The notes: generated by a model not told the origin, from the letters alone. Shown: positions 34,827 to 43,516, counted from the stretch's first letter. The stretch: DNA of 64,000 nucleotides from UBA5018 sp947463165 (GCA_943371245.1 CALRTY020000009.1:53074-117073), one strand, 5' to 3'. Translations and numbers: made by a program.

Positions 34827-35051
34827 TCAGCCGGCTTTCCAGCGGCTGTCGGAACCCTTGCCGGCCTGCACCATGCGCAGCATTGAGTTCACCATCATCG
34901 ACAGGGCATCATTGCCGGCGCCGCGGGCCTGCAGCTCGGCGGCGATCACCCGATCGGCGGCTGATTGATAGAGGTCACTGGAGCGACTCTGAACCGTGAA
35001 CGAGGGAGGGGCGGCAACTCTGTTGATCGGAAGTGAAGCGAAGAGATCCAA
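34827..35051 (-). CDS. Small hypothetical protein
   Basis: A 74-residue protein. The C-terminal part, DLYQSAADRVIAAELQARGAGNDALSMMVNSMLRMVQAG, looks like an amphipathic helical pair. No known family. Sits upstream of the secreted protein on the same strand with 83 bp between. The start (GTG/ATG near 35051) is uncertain. Confidence 0.45.
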   Translation of the reverse strand: MDLFASLPINRVAAPPSFTVQSRSSDLYQSAADRVIAAELQARGAGNDALSMMVNSMLRMVQAGKGSDSRWKAG

Positions 35052-35220
35052 AGCCGACGCCTGTACTCGGGGCTGTTATCGATCCTTGCAGATAAATCCG
35101 CCCACTGAGGCCAGGGTTGATGTGATTGGCAAAGTTTTGGACAATGCTTTTGGGGGGTGCCCGGGGCCCGTAGGGAGCTCGTCCCTGGTGGGGCAGCAGC
35201 AACCAGCATTGGCTGGGCAG

Positions 35221-35943
35221 CTAAAACCAATGCAGACCGTTTTCGTCGATCCAGCCATCTAGGGGCACATCCCAGGGGTCTTGGGGCAGGGTCGGCGCCA
35301 GACAGGCCGCGGGCAGTACCCCCAAGGCCGGTACCGCCCGCCAGCCGGGCTGGGCCCGCAGCCGATCGAACCAGCCACCGCCGTAGCCCAGGCGCAGGCC
35401 CCGGCCATCCAGGGCCAGACAGGGCAACAGCAGGGCGGCCATGGCGCTGGCCGGCAGTGGCGGGCAGGCCAGCGGGGCAGCGATGCCGCAGTGATCGGCC
35501 GCCAGCGGATCGACGGGCCGCCAGGGCCGGTAGCGCAGGCCCAACTGGGGATCATCTGCTGTGCTGGCGATGGCGGGCAGGGCCAGGCTCCATGTGATCG
35601 CAGACGGGACTGGCGCAGGCGGTGCAGGCTCCGGCAGAGCTGGCGAAAGCAGTGCCGAGGAGGGCAGTTCTGGGAAAAGCAGTGGTGGGGTGGAAAAGTT
35701 TTGCTGGAGACAGCTGCGCAGGTCTGCTTCTCCGGCCAGGGGCCAATAGAGGCCCAGGATGTGCCCCCGCCGCCCGCAGGCGGAATTGGGCCCAGGAGCC
35801 GCCAGCTTCAGCCAATCCGTTTTCAACCAATCCGTGAGTTCCCGGGCCGCCACCGCCTGGATGGCCGCTTCTGTGGCGGGCAGGGCCGCAGCCCGCAGGC
35901 TCCGAAAGCGGCTGCGCAGCTCTGGCTTGGTGAGCTCCCCCAT
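35221..35943 (-). CDS. 5-formyltetrahydrofolate cyclo-ligase
   Basis: A 240-residue enzyme converting 5-formyl-THF to 5,10-methenyl-THF with ATP. Matching segments are KPELRSRFRSLRAA, ILGLYWPLAGEADL, AALLLPCLALDGRGLRLGYGGGWFDRLRAQP and DPWDVPLDGWI. There is a perfect short duplication TDWLKTDWLK, and a Pro/Ala/Leu-rich insert (LLSPALPEPAPPAPVPSA) not usual in the family; both arise from short tandem repeats. Last gene of the DUF3370-chlI-ruvC operon, 26 bp after ruvC. Confidence 0.88.
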   Translation of the reverse strand: MGELTKPELRSRFRSLRAAALPATEAAIQAVAARELTDWLKTDWLKLAAPGPNSACGRRGHILGLYWPLAGEADLRSCLQQNFSTPPLLFPELPSSALLSPALPEPAPPAPVPSAITWSLALPAIASTADDPQLGLRYRPWRPVDPLAADHCGIAAPLACPPLPASAMAALLLPCLALDGRGLRLGYGGGWFDRLRAQPGWRAVPALGVLPAACLAPTLPQDPWDVPLDGWIDENGLHWF

Positions 35944-35969
35944 CGCCCCTGGCCCCATGGTTGTTGATA

Positions 35970-36461
35970 TCAGCGTTGAAACCAGCCGGTAAGCGCTGTC
36001 GCCAGGGCGTCGGCGGCGTCATCAGGGCGCGGTGGTCGCTCCAGCTCCAGCTCCCGCATCACCGCCTCCAGCACCTCCTCCTTGCTGGCGTGGCCGGAGC
36101 CGGTTAGCGCCAATTTGATCTGCATCGGTGGGAATTCCGTCGTCGGTATCCGCAGGCGAGCCAGGGTCATCATCACCACACCCCGGGCCTGGACCACGGA
36201 GATGGTGGTGCTGGAGCGATAGAAGAAAAATTTTTCCACCACGGCCATCTGGGGCCGCCAGGTGCGCACCAGCTGGCGCAGGTCGCGGGCGATCTCCACC
36301 ATCCGCTCCCCCTCGCTGCGACCCGGGTCGGTGCGCATGATGCCGCAGTCGAGAAATTGCACCCGGCCGCTGGCACCGCTGCCCCAGGCCATCGGTTCAG
36401 CCACCTCGATCAGCCCGTAGCCCACCCGGGCCAGTCCGGGATCAATGCCGAGGATGCGCAC
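35970..36461 (-). CDS. ruvC: Holliday junction resolvase RuvC
   Basis: A 163-residue endonuclease resolving Holliday junctions with RuvAB. The catalytic Asp is in ILGIDPGLARVGYG at the N-terminus; the Glu is in MAVVEKFFFYRSSTT, and the C-terminal Asp pair in RPPRPDDAADALATAL. GTG 36461 gives the canonical N-terminus; the frame extends to 36542, overlapping chlI, but those residues are atypical. Confidence 0.94.
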   Translation of the reverse strand: MRILGIDPGLARVGYGLIEVAEPMAWGSGASGRVQFLDCGIMRTDPGRSEGERMVEIARDLRQLVRTWRPQMAVVEKFFFYRSSTTISVVQARGVVMMTLARLRIPTTEFPPMQIKLALTGSGHASKEEVLEAVMRELELERPPRPDDAADALATALTGWFQR

Positions 36462-36486
36462 CCTTTGTTTTTGCTGTCGCTGGCGC

Positions 36487-37575
36487 TCAGGCTGCCAGGG
36501 CCAGTTCAAAGGCGCGGCGATCGGAGGGTTCGCCCCGCTCAAACACCTTGCAGAAGGTCTTCACCACCCGATCGCCGGAATCGATCGTTTCAAGCGGATC
36601 CTTGCGCAGGCGGTGGCGCAGGCAGCAGGCCACCACCCGGGCCACATCGTCTTCGCTCACCTCGGTGCGGCCCTCAAAGGCGGCCAGGGCCCGGGCGGCG
36701 CGGTTAGTGACGATGTCGCCCCTGAGGCCATCCACATCCAGCTCGCCGCAGATGCCGGAGATGCGCAGCCTTAGGTCGTTGTCGATCTGCACCTGGCCGA
36801 GGCGGTTTTGGGCTTCCACCACCCTCGCCTGCAGGGCGTCTTGTTGGTTTTGAATGGCGGTATTGAAGCCATCGGGGTCGTTGTCGAAGGCTGTGCGCTG
36901 ATCCACCACCTGCACCCGCAGTTCCGGATCGCGCACCGTGCGCACCTCCACGCTCATGCCGAAGCGATCAAGCAGCTGGGGCCGCAGTTCCCCCTCCTCC
37001 GGGTTTCCCGAACCGATCAGCACGAAGCGGGCCGGGTGACGGACCGACACCCCCTCCCGTTCCACCGTGTTCCAGCCGGAAGCTGCTGAATCAAGCAGCA
37101 CGTCCACCAGGTGGTCGTCGAGCAGGTTCACCTCGTCTACGTAGAGCAGGCCGCGGTTGGCCTTGGCCAGCAGGCCCGGTTCAAAGGCCCGCACCCCCTC
37201 ACTGAGGGCTTTTTCGATGTCGATGGTGCCGCAGAGGCGGTCTTCCGTGGCCCCCAGGGGCAGGTCCACCATCGGCACCTGGCGCGGCTCCACCGGCAGG
37301 GTTTCGCCTTGATCGGCCCGCTGGCGCACCTCGGCGCTCTGCAGATCCGGATCGCTGGGGGAGCTGTTGTAGGGATCGCCAGCCACCACCTCGATTTCGG
37401 GGAGGAGGTCGGCCAGGGCCCGAATCGTGGTGGATTTGCCCGTGCCCCGGTCGCCCATGATCATCACGCCGCCGATGCGGGGATCGATCACGTTGAGCAG
37501 CAGCGCCAGCTTCATCTCCTCCTGCCCCACGATCGCGGTGAAGGGATAGACCCTGCGCTTGCGGGCTTGCGTCAC
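36487..37575 (-). CDS. chlI: Magnesium chelatase ATPase subunit I
   Basis: A 362-residue AAA+ protein that, with ChlD and ChlH, inserts Mg2+ into protoporphyrin IX, the first step specific to chlorophyll synthesis. Walker A is GDRGTGKSTT and Walker B LLYVDEVNLLDDH; VLIGSGNPEEGELRPQLLDRFG is the sensor region. The GTG start overlaps the DUF3370 stop by 4 nt. GUN4, the ChlH activator, is also in this window at 59.3 kb but in a separate unit. Confidence 0.97.
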   Translation of the reverse strand: MTQARKRRVYPFTAIVGQEEMKLALLLNVIDPRIGGVMIMGDRGTGKSTTIRALADLLPEIEVVAGDPYNSSPSDPDLQSAEVRQRADQGETLPVEPRQVPMVDLPLGATEDRLCGTIDIEKALSEGVRAFEPGLLAKANRGLLYVDEVNLLDDHLVDVLLDSAASGWNTVEREGVSVRHPARFVLIGSGNPEEGELRPQLLDRFGMSVEVRTVRDPELRVQVVDQRTAFDNDPDGFNTAIQNQQDALQARVVEAQNRLGQVQIDNDLRLRISGICGELDVDGLRGDIVTNRAARALAAFEGRTEVSEDDVARVVACCLRHRLRKDPLETIDSGDRVVKTFCKVFERGEPSDRRAFELALAA

Positions 37576-39014
37576 GGAGCGGTGGTTGGACTTTGCTCGG
37601 ATTGTTTCACAGGCAGCAGGCTGAGCACCTGGGGTGGGGTGGCATCGGCTGGATAGATCAGCCTCACCCGCAGCTCGCGGCTGTGGCCGGGGGGCAGGCT
37701 GATCAACCCCAGCCTTGGGCCCTGTTGGCCGGCCCTGAGCACCAGGTGGAAGGCCTGCTTGCCGCTGGCCTTGCCGCCCTCGCCATCGAGACCGCTCACC
37801 TCCACCGTGCCCCGGAACATCACCGCCTTGGCCGGCTGGTTGTAGAAGCGCAAGCCGCCCTGGTTCAGGTCGCCCTTGATGGGCGATTCAAAAGCCAGCT
37901 GCAGCTGCTCAGGGCGCTGGCTGCTGTTGCGCAGGGGCATGGTGATCTCGTACTCCACGCCGTAATTGCCATGGGCCGCCCAGGCGGTGCCGGGGTAGAA
38001 ACGGCGCAGTTCGGCGCTCTGGCTCTGGCCGGTGCCCAACCTGCCCCGCTCCAGGGAGGCGATCGGCCAGGAGATCGGAGCGCTGCTGGTGCTCAGCCAG
38101 CGCTGGCCTGGATCGGTGATTCGCGCCCGCCAGCGACTGCCCAGCTGCACGCCGCTGACCCGCGAGTAGATGATCGAACCGCTGGCGCCCCTGGGCGTGG
38201 GTAGATGCTCCTTGGGGCTGAGGGGTCCCTGGAGCAGCGACGCCCAGTCCTCGGCCGTCGGCGGTTGATCGCCCTCGCCAAAGCTGGCCAGCAGGGCCAG
38301 GTCCACCGGGGCGTCGCTGTTGAGCCGCAGCTGCAGGTTGCGGCCATTGAGCAGCGGATCCAGGCCTCGCACCGGCAGCGGCAGCACCATAAGGGTGGTG
38401 GGTGCCGACGGCGTCAGCGTCCAGCTGTCGGGGAACAGACCCTTGGGCCCACGGCTCAGCAGTTCGGTGGCCACGCGACTGCCGGGCCCGGAATAGGCGG
38501 GTTCAATGCCCTGGGGCAATATCGCCGGCAGCGGCAGAAACGGGGCGCTGGGCTGGCTGGGATCCAGCGATTGGGACAGGGCGGTAGCCCCATCCACCAG
38601 CCGCAGGGTGGTACTGCGGTTGCCGCGGGGTTGGGCCAATACCGCCAACCACATGGTGGAGCTGGAGCTGGCGGGGGTGCCGGCATAGACGTGGTGGCTG
38701 AATAGATCAAAGCGACCATTCAGCGGTAGATCCAGGTGGGCGGCGGGTACGCCCCGGCCACTGCCGTCAAATGTGGAAAGCAGAATCCCGGGCCCGCTGA
38801 TCAGCTCGGGATTGTTGTCATTCACCATCAGCACCCCATCGAGACCGCCCGGCAGGGGGGCCACCTGCTGGGGCCGCAGCTGGGTGGTGGCAGTTGGTTT
38901 GATCGTGGGCGTGGGCGTCTGGCCCTGGGCCGCAGGCAGACTCGCCAGGGCCCATGGCAGGGCGGCCAAGACCGCCAGGGCAGCAGGGCGCAGGAGGGAG
39001 CGGTGGCTGATCAT
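37572..39014 (-). CDS. DUF3370 secreted protein
   Basis: A 480-residue protein with a signal peptide (ALAVLAALPWALASLPAAQGQ) and a cyanobacterial DUF3370 domain: QLRPQQVAPLPGGLDGVLMVNDNNPELISGPG, then WAAHGNYGVEYEITMPLRN and LRFYNQPAKAVMFRGTVEV. It is probably periplasmic or surface-located; no function is known. ATG 39014. Its stop overlaps the chlI start, so its expression is tied to that of chlI. Confidence 0.85.
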   Translation of the reverse strand: MISHRSLLRPAALAVLAALPWALASLPAAQGQTPTPTIKPTATTQLRPQQVAPLPGGLDGVLMVNDNNPELISGPGILLSTFDGSGRGVPAAHLDLPLNGRFDLFSHHVYAGTPASSSSTMWLAVLAQPRGNRSTTLRLVDGATALSQSLDPSQPSAPFLPLPAILPQGIEPAYSGPGSRVATELLSRGPKGLFPDSWTLTPSAPTTLMVLPLPVRGLDPLLNGRNLQLRLNSDAPVDLALLASFGEGDQPPTAEDWASLLQGPLSPKEHLPTPRGASGSIIYSRVSGVQLGSRWRARITDPGQRWLSTSSAPISWPIASLERGRLGTGQSQSAELRRFYPGTAWAAHGNYGVEYEITMPLRNSSQRPEQLQLAFESPIKGDLNQGGLRFYNQPAKAVMFRGTVEVSGLDGEGGKASGKQAFHLVLRAGQQGPRLGLISLPPGHSRELRVRLIYPADATPPQVLSLLPVKQSEQSPTTAP

Positions 39015-39029
39015 CGGCGGCAGCAAAAT

Positions 39030-39105
39030 AATGGTGTAAAAGTAGTCATTGGCTTAAAGACACTCATCAACTTAAAGACGTTCATCTGCTTCAAAACGGT
39101 TGTTT
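39030..39105. repeat. 18-nt tandem repeat upstream of the DUF3370 gene
   Basis: CTCATCAACTTAAAGACG and TTCATCTGCTTCAAAACG flank-repeat with GTCATTGGCTTAAAGACA at an 18-nt period. The tract lies in the promoter region of the DUF3370-chlI operon. Confidence 0.7.
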
Positions 39106-39128
39106 CCGGATAGGCTCATCAGCTGCGG

Positions 39129-40271
39129 TTATGGCTGGACGGCTGGCCGGCTGTTTGGTTGGCTGGCTGGCTGGGTTGTTGGTTGGTTGGCTGGGTTATT
39201 GGCTGGTTGGATAAGTTTTGGTGCCATCGCTGCCGCCATGGCTCTGATCAGGTTTGTTGAGCGGGGATCGTTGAAGGGGCCTTTCACCATGAAGGCAGCT
39301 ACGGCTCGATGGCCATTGGGCAACTCAATCAAGGCGGCATCCGAGTAGGCGATACCGATATCGCCAGTCTTGTTATAAACGCGGATCCCGCGTTCCTGCA
39401 GGTCGCTGTCGGGATCGGCGCTGTCCCGCTTGCCCAGCCCTTGCAAAAGGCCTAGGGGGATCAAGGTATTGGTGTGGGATTGGGCCATGATCTCGCGAAA
39501 CAGATCCCTGCTTCTGGGGCTGAGGGCCTGGCCGATGTCCACCAGGGCGATGCTGCGGGCCAGGTCGCGGGAGCTGCTGGTGTTGGTGCCTTTTAAATCC
39601 GGTAGCCAGGTATTCACCGCGGTGGCGTTCAGCCCCATGGTTTGAAAGCGGGCATTCAGCAACTCCTTGCCGCCCAGTCGCTTGATCAACAGATTGGTGG
39701 CGCTGTTATCGCTCACCCGGATCATCTCAGTGGCGGTTTCGTAGACGGGGAAGCTGGTACCCAGGGGTTTGCTGGCCATCCAGCCGGCACCGCCGGCCTG
39801 CACCTCCGCGGTAAGCGGCAGCGATTCGTTCCAGCGCAATTTGTTGGCATCGAGATCCTGCAAAGCGGCCAGCAGGATCGGGTTCTTGATCGAACTGGCG
39901 GCTGGCATGGCCAAGTCGGCATGCAGGGCGGCGTAGCGACCGTCATCGAGCACCAGCAGGAAGGCGGAGGCCTGGAACTTGCTTTGGCCGGCGGCCAGCT
40001 GGGCCCAGCGCTTGCTCAGGTCTATGAGTTCGCGCCGCGGTTCGAAGCTGCCCTGGGGGGCATGGGCCAGGCCCTCCAGGGGCCCCGGCCCAGGGAGCTT
40101 GCTGGCGGGCGTACCCGGGGCGGCGCCGCTGGCCAATTGGGGCGCCAGCAATTTCAAGCTGGTGCCGGCAAGCACCCCCAGGCCGATGCCCAGCACGATC
40201 AAGCGCAGCAGCAGGGCCAGGGGCTGCATCCAGCCAGGCCGTTTAGGGCGGGACGGGCGACTAGCCGTCAC
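39129..40271 (-). CDS. Class A beta-lactamase-like serine hydrolase
   Basis: A 380-residue membrane-anchored protein: a basic N-terminus, one membrane helix (LLLRLIVLGIGLGVLAGTSL), then a penicillin-binding fold with SxxK as SSIK, SDN as VSDNSATN and KTG as YNKTGD. It may act on peptidoglycan or beta-lactams; its class A-like motif order fits either. The last ~28 residues are a QP-rich repeat (NPANQPTTQPASQPNS) encoded by the 39135-39215 repeat. GTG 40271 start. The gene is downstream of trmJ. Confidence 0.82.
   Translation of the reverse strand: MTASRPSRPKRPGWMQPLALLLRLIVLGIGLGVLAGTSLKLLAPQLASGAAPGTPASKLPGPGPLEGLAHAPQGSFEPRRELIDLSKRWAQLAAGQSKFQASAFLLVLDDGRYAALHADLAMPAASSIKNPILLAALQDLDANKLRWNESLPLTAEVQAGGAGWMASKPLGTSFPVYETATEMIRVSDNSATNLLIKRLGGKELLNARFQTMGLNATAVNTWLPDLKGTNTSSSRDLARSIALVDIGQALSPRSRDLFREIMAQSHTNTLIPLGLLQGLGKRDSADPDSDLQERGIRVYNKTGDIGIAYSDAALIELPNGHRAVAAFMVKGPFNDPRSTNLIRAMAAAMAPKLIQPANNPANQPTTQPASQPNSRPAVQP
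39135..39215. repeat. Degenerate GGCTGGTTGGTT-type repeat at a gene end
   Basis: Runs of GGCTGGCTGG, GTTGGTTGG and GGCTGGGTTATTGGCTGG repeat on a 4-nt base with 12-16 nt higher order. It encodes the QP-rich C-terminal tail of the serine hydrolase. Confidence 0.75.
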
Positions 40272-40298
40272 GATTGATCCGCATGGAGCGCCATGAAG

Positions 40299-41102
40299 CT
40301 AGGGGTTGCGGTGGCGGCTGGCCCAGCGCAACTGGCTGACCATGCCGCGCAACAGGGCAACTTCTGTTTCGCCAATTTGGCTGCGCTGCAGCAGTCCCCT
40401 CAGCTTGGCCATCCGGGCATGGGCCGTGTGGGGATAGAGAAAGCCCACATCCAGCAACAGGGATTCCGCAGCGGTGAACAGGTCCTCCAATCGATCGCGG
40501 CGGGCCGGATCCATTGGCATGGCCACTAGGGGCAACCGAGTTGGCGAGTCAGCCGAGGCCATGGCCACCACCCGCAGTCTTTGCAGCACAACTGCGGCAG
40601 CCTGGGCCAGGTTGAGGGAGCTGTAGGCGGCGCCGGTGTCGATGCAGAGCAGCTGGCCGGCCAGCTGCAATTCGTCGTAGCTGAGGCCCCGATCCTCCCG
40701 ACCAAAAACCACAGCGCCAGAGGTTGCCCCGCAAGGGCCGCTGGCCGCGCCGCTGCTGGCGTTAGCCCCCTGCCACAGCCAGCCCAGGGCCGTATCTGGA
40801 TCCAAGGGCGCCAGCGGTTCCCCCTCTCCCCGGCCACTGGTGGCCACGACGTGACGGCAATCAGCCAGGGCCTCGGCCAGGTTGGCGAACAGCTGGGCCC
40901 CCTCCAGCACCGCCCGGCCGTGCACCGCCATTTGCAGGGCCTCTTCGCCGAGATGGTCGCAGCGCGGCGCCACCAGCCTCAACTGCAGCTGCAGCGGTCC
41001 GCCGCTGAAATTGGCGCAGGCCCGGGCCACACCTCCCACGTTGCGGGGCCCGGCGGGCTCCACCAGCACCACGGCGATGCTGGCGTTGAAGGGGGCGTTC
41101 AC
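40299..41102 (-). CDS. TrmJ/SpoU family tRNA/rRNA 2'-O-methyltransferase
   Basis: A 267-residue SPOUT enzyme. Motif 1 is VVLVEPAGPRNVGGVARACANF, motif 2 GAVVFGREDRGLSYDEL, motif 3 CIDTGAAYSSLNLAQAAAVVLQ. TrmJ-type enzymes methylate ribose at position 32 of tRNA; the exact target here is inferred. The GTG start overlaps the stop of the cytochrome gene upstream by 4 nt. Confidence 0.9.
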   Translation of the reverse strand: MNAPFNASIAVVLVEPAGPRNVGGVARACANFSGGPLQLQLRLVAPRCDHLGEEALQMAVHGRAVLEGAQLFANLAEALADCRHVVATSGRGEGEPLAPLDPDTALGWLWQGANASSGAASGPCGATSGAVVFGREDRGLSYDELQLAGQLLCIDTGAAYSSLNLAQAAAVVLQRLRVVAMASADSPTRLPLVAMPMDPARRDRLEDLFTAAESLLLDVGFLYPHTAHARMAKLRGLLQRSQIGETEVALLRGMVSQLRWASRHRNP

Positions 41103-41593
41103 ACCAGAGAGTTAAGGAAGCTGAGCAGGTCTGCCATCGCCTGGGGTTCTGGCTGGAAGCTGGGCATCGGTGGTGTACGGCCGCTCACCACCTGCTGAAT
41201 CAACTGGCTCTGACTCTTGCGTTTGTTCACGCCGTGCAGATCCGGCCCGACTAACCCCTGGGCGGCGATGCCATGGCAACCGGCGCAGTTGAGCAGAAAC
41301 AGCTGGCCGCCCCGCTCAGCTGAGCCCTGCAGTGCCAGGGTCTGGCGGCTGTAGGGATCGGAACGGGCACCGCCCATGGTCAAGAGCACCAGCAGGATGC
41401 AGGCGATGGTGGCCACCACCACCAGGGTTTTGATCAAACCTGGACGGTTTTGGCTTTGCAGCCCCGCAGCAGGGGAGCTGTCGGCAGGGGAGCTGTCAGG
41501 AGGGAGGTTGTCAGCAGGGAGGCTGCCAGCAGAGCCGCTGCCAGGGACAAGGAGATCTGGGGAGGTGGGCACTGGGGCGTGGGGGGCGATCAC
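41099..41593 (-). CDS. cytM: Cytochrome cM-like class I c-type cytochrome
   Basis: A protein of about 164 residues: a Pro/Ser-rich N-terminal stretch, a membrane anchor (TLVVVATIACILLVLLTMGG), and a haem c domain with CAGCH and the distal Met in PPMPSFQPEPQAM, ending LLSFLNSLV. Cytochrome cM is a low-abundance thylakoid or plasma-membrane protein that modulates electron transfer and respiration. The N-terminal SLPADNLPPDSSPADSSPAAG is from five nearly perfect 15-nt repeats. GTG 41593 or a TTG at 41638. Confidence 0.83.
   Translation of the reverse strand: MIAPHAPVPTSPDLLVPGSGSAGSLPADNLPPDSSPADSSPAAGLQSQNRPGLIKTLVVVATIACILLVLLTMGGARSDPYSRQTLALQGSAERGGQLFLLNCAGCHGIAAQGLVGPDLHGVNKRKSQSQLIQQVVSGRTPPMPSFQPEPQAMADLLSFLNSLV
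41462..41540. repeat. 15-nt tandem repeat within the cytochrome gene
   Basis: Five consecutive units: GCAGGGGAGCTGTCG, GCAGGGGAGCTGTCA, GGAGGGAGGTTGTCA, GCAGGGAGGCTGCCA, GCAGAGCCGCTGCCA. This is the clearest example of the 15-nt repeat class and it is in frame. Confidence 0.9.
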
Positions 41594-41668
41594 AAATGGT
41601 GTGCTGGGCTCGCGAGCAGGGCAAGGGGCGTGGAACAATTGTGCCTCGACCGTCGTCCCAGTAACTCC

Positions 41669-41782
41669 ATGATCGAACCTCTGCTCTGCGGCATCGTGCT
41701 CGGTCTGATTCCGGTGACCTTGCTGGGTCTGTTTGTGGCTGCCTGGAATCAGTACCGTCGCGGCACTCAGCTGGACGCCTGA
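41669..41782 (+). CDS. petG: Cytochrome b6f complex subunit V
   Basis: A 37-residue protein, MIEPLLCGIVLGLIPVTLLG..., a single membrane helix followed by YRRGTQLDA. PetG is required for assembly and stability of the cytochrome b6f complex in thylakoids. ATG 41669 is the only sensible start; the longer open frame upstream is chance. It is divergent from cytM. Confidence 0.95.
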   Translation: MIEPLLCGIVLGLIPVTLLGLFVAAWNQYRRGTQLDA

Positions 41783-41829
41783 GGCGAGCCCCTGCTGGCT
41801 TGATCCGTTTGGGCTTCACTTGAGGGTGA

Positions 41830-41965
41830 AGTCCTAGTTTTTGGCAGCTGGTATTTTTTGGCAGCCTCTATTCATAGCGGCTGCTTCCCATTGATGGTTA
41901 TTGCCGACGCTTGCTGCCACCGCTTGTTACTGCCACTTGTTGCTGCCAATCATTCGCTATGGGCA
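41830..41965. repeat. Degenerate 15-18 nt repeat between petG and rsmD
   Basis: Units centred on GCTGCCACCGCTTGTTACTGCCACTTGTTGCTGCC and TTTTTGGCAGC repeat loosely. The gap 41783-41991 has no gene. Confidence 0.5.
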
Positions 41966-41991
41966 GATTTACCCCGGCAGATTAAAATAAT

Positions 41992-42624
41992 TCACAAAGC
42001 CTTTTTGAGTCTGAGCAGGGTGGTGCTGCCATAGCGCCTTTGATCCACCAGCTGCCAGTTCCCGGGCACTGGTGGCACCAGGCTGCTGCCACATTCCAGC
42101 AATAGTTGCCCATCCGCCCGCAGCCAGTCTCCCTGGTGCAAGGCAGCGGCCAGGGCCTCGTAGAGCCCAGCTGCGTAGGGCGGGTCGGCATAGATGAGAT
42201 CGAAGTTATTTCGCTCGGTGGCTATTGCTGCTGAATTGGCAGTTGCTGTCGCATGGCCAGCAGCTGTGGCATTGGCGGCTGAGCGATTGTTTCGCAGCCA
42301 GAGCAGTGCCTCACAATGGTGCACCTGCAGCGCAGGCGGCTGGCCACGGGAACTGGCCAGGCCGGCCGCCACCGCCTCCAGATTGGCCCGGGCCAGGGCG
42401 GCATGGCGGCGGTCCCGATCCACTGCCACCACCCTGGCGGCACCGCGTTGCAGGGCTTCGCAGGCCATGGCGCCACTGCCGCAGCAGAGATCCAACCAGC
42501 TGCATCCAGGCAATTCCGGGGCCAGCATGTTCATCACCGCCTGGCGCACCCGCGCTGGGGTTGGTCTGGCCCCATTGGGCGGCGGGCTCTGCAGCCGGCG
42601 GCCGCCACTCAACCGCAGGCTCAT
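41992..42624 (-). CDS. rsmD: 16S rRNA (guanine966-N2)-methyltransferase RsmD
   Basis: A 210-residue SAM-dependent enzyme that methylates G966 in 16S rRNA. LRLSGGRRLQSPPPNGARPTPARVRQAVMNML and WLDLCCGSGAMACEALQRGA are typical, and the catalytic motif is DPPY. Between motif strands there is an inserted loop (SAANATAAGHATATANSAAIATE) with a repeat-derived composition, not found in typical RsmD. It overlaps hisH by 4 nt. Confidence 0.92.
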   Translation of the reverse strand: MSLRLSGGRRLQSPPPNGARPTPARVRQAVMNMLAPELPGCSWLDLCCGSGAMACEALQRGAARVVAVDRDRRHAALARANLEAVAAGLASSRGQPPALQVHHCEALLWLRNNRSAANATAAGHATATANSAAIATERNNFDLIYADPPYAAGLYEALAAALHQGDWLRADGQLLLECGSSLVPPVPGNWQLVDQRRYGSTTLLRLKKAL

Positions 42625-43274
42625 GGCTGCTGTTCACCGCCCTGGTGGGGCTGGCGCTCGGCCAGCCAGCGCAGCCAGCGCTGCAGCAGGTCTGTGCCGG
42701 CTTGACCAGACTTCTCGGGGTGGAACTGGCAGGCGCCAATTGCCCCCTGCCACACGGCCGCCGTTACCGGTGCGTCAGCGAACTGCACCAGGGCTGTGTT
42801 GCAGCTGGGATCGCTGGGTTCGGCGGCGTAGGAGTGCACGAAGTACATCCAGGCTTCTGGACAGCCCTCTGGCAGCAAAGGACTGGCGGTGGCGGCAATC
42901 AAGGGTTCCCAGCCCATGTGGGGAATCGGATACCCGGGGCGACGCGGTAGCGCCCGCACCCTCCCCCGCAGCAGGCCCAGGCCAGAGCGCTGGCCCTCAT
43001 CGCTGGCCTCAAACAGCAGTTGCAGGCCCAGGCAGATGCCGAGCAGGGCACCGCCGTTCTCGCACCAGCCTCGGATGGCCGCTGCCAACTCACCGCTCTC
43101 CAGGCGCTCCATCGCCGGGTCAAAAGCGCCCACGCCTGGCAAAACCAGGCCATCACAGGCCACCATGTCGGCGGCGCTGCGCACGGGCTGCACCTCGGCA
43201 TCCAGGCGTTGCAAGGCGCGCTGCACGGAATGGAGATTGCCCATGCCGTAGTCGATCAGGCCGATGCGGCTCAT
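42621..43274 (-). CDS. hisH: Imidazole glycerol phosphate synthase subunit HisH
   Basis: A 217-residue glutamine amidotransferase feeding ammonia to HisF in histidine synthesis. The N-terminal IGLIDYGMGNLHSVQRAL, the nucleophile Cys in LLGICLGLQLLF, and the catalytic His-Pro-Glu in CQFHPEKSG are present. ATG 43274. It overlaps rsmD by 4 nt and lies 53 bp after a small membrane-protein gene. Confidence 0.95.
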   Translation of the reverse strand: MSRIGLIDYGMGNLHSVQRALQRLDAEVQPVRSAADMVACDGLVLPGVGAFDPAMERLESGELAAAIRGWCENGGALLGICLGLQLLFEASDEGQRSGLGLLRGRVRALPRRPGYPIPHMGWEPLIAATASPLLPEGCPEAWMYFVHSYAAEPSDPSCNTALVQFADAPVTAAVWQGAIGACQFHPEKSGQAGTDLLQRWLRWLAERQPHQGGEQQP

Positions 43275-43327
43275 GGTTCAGGCGGTGCGAAGTTGGTGCG
43301 GAATTAGCGGACCCTGGGCCGGCTCCG

Positions 43328-43516
43328 CTAACGCTTGCGGCGCAGCAGCAGCGGCGGCATGGTCAACAGCACCACGACCGCCAGGGGATGGCTGGTGATC
43401 GCTGCTCTCAAGGTGGTGAGGGTGAAGTGATCGGCCAGCAACTGCAGTTCCAGGCGCAGGTCGTAAACCGCCAGGGCTAACAGCGAGCAGGCGAACAAGA
43501 CAGAGATGCGTAGCAT
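43328..43516 (-). CDS. Small two-helix membrane protein downstream of secF
   Basis: A 62-residue protein, MLRISVLFACSLLALAVYDL, with a second hydrophobic segment LAVVVLLTMPPLLL and basic end RRKR. Its ATG overlaps the secF stop as TGATG, so it is translated with SecDF and may work with them. No family name is known to me. Confidence 0.65.
   Translation of the reverse strand: MLRISVLFACSLLALAVYDLRLELQLLADHFTLTTLRAAITSHPLAVVVLLTMPPLLLRRKR

Noticed and set aside
40299..41102. Assigning the SPOUT methyltransferase firmly as TrmJ
   Set aside because: Motifs fit the TrmJ branch but the target nucleotide cannot be told from sequence, so no gene symbol was given.
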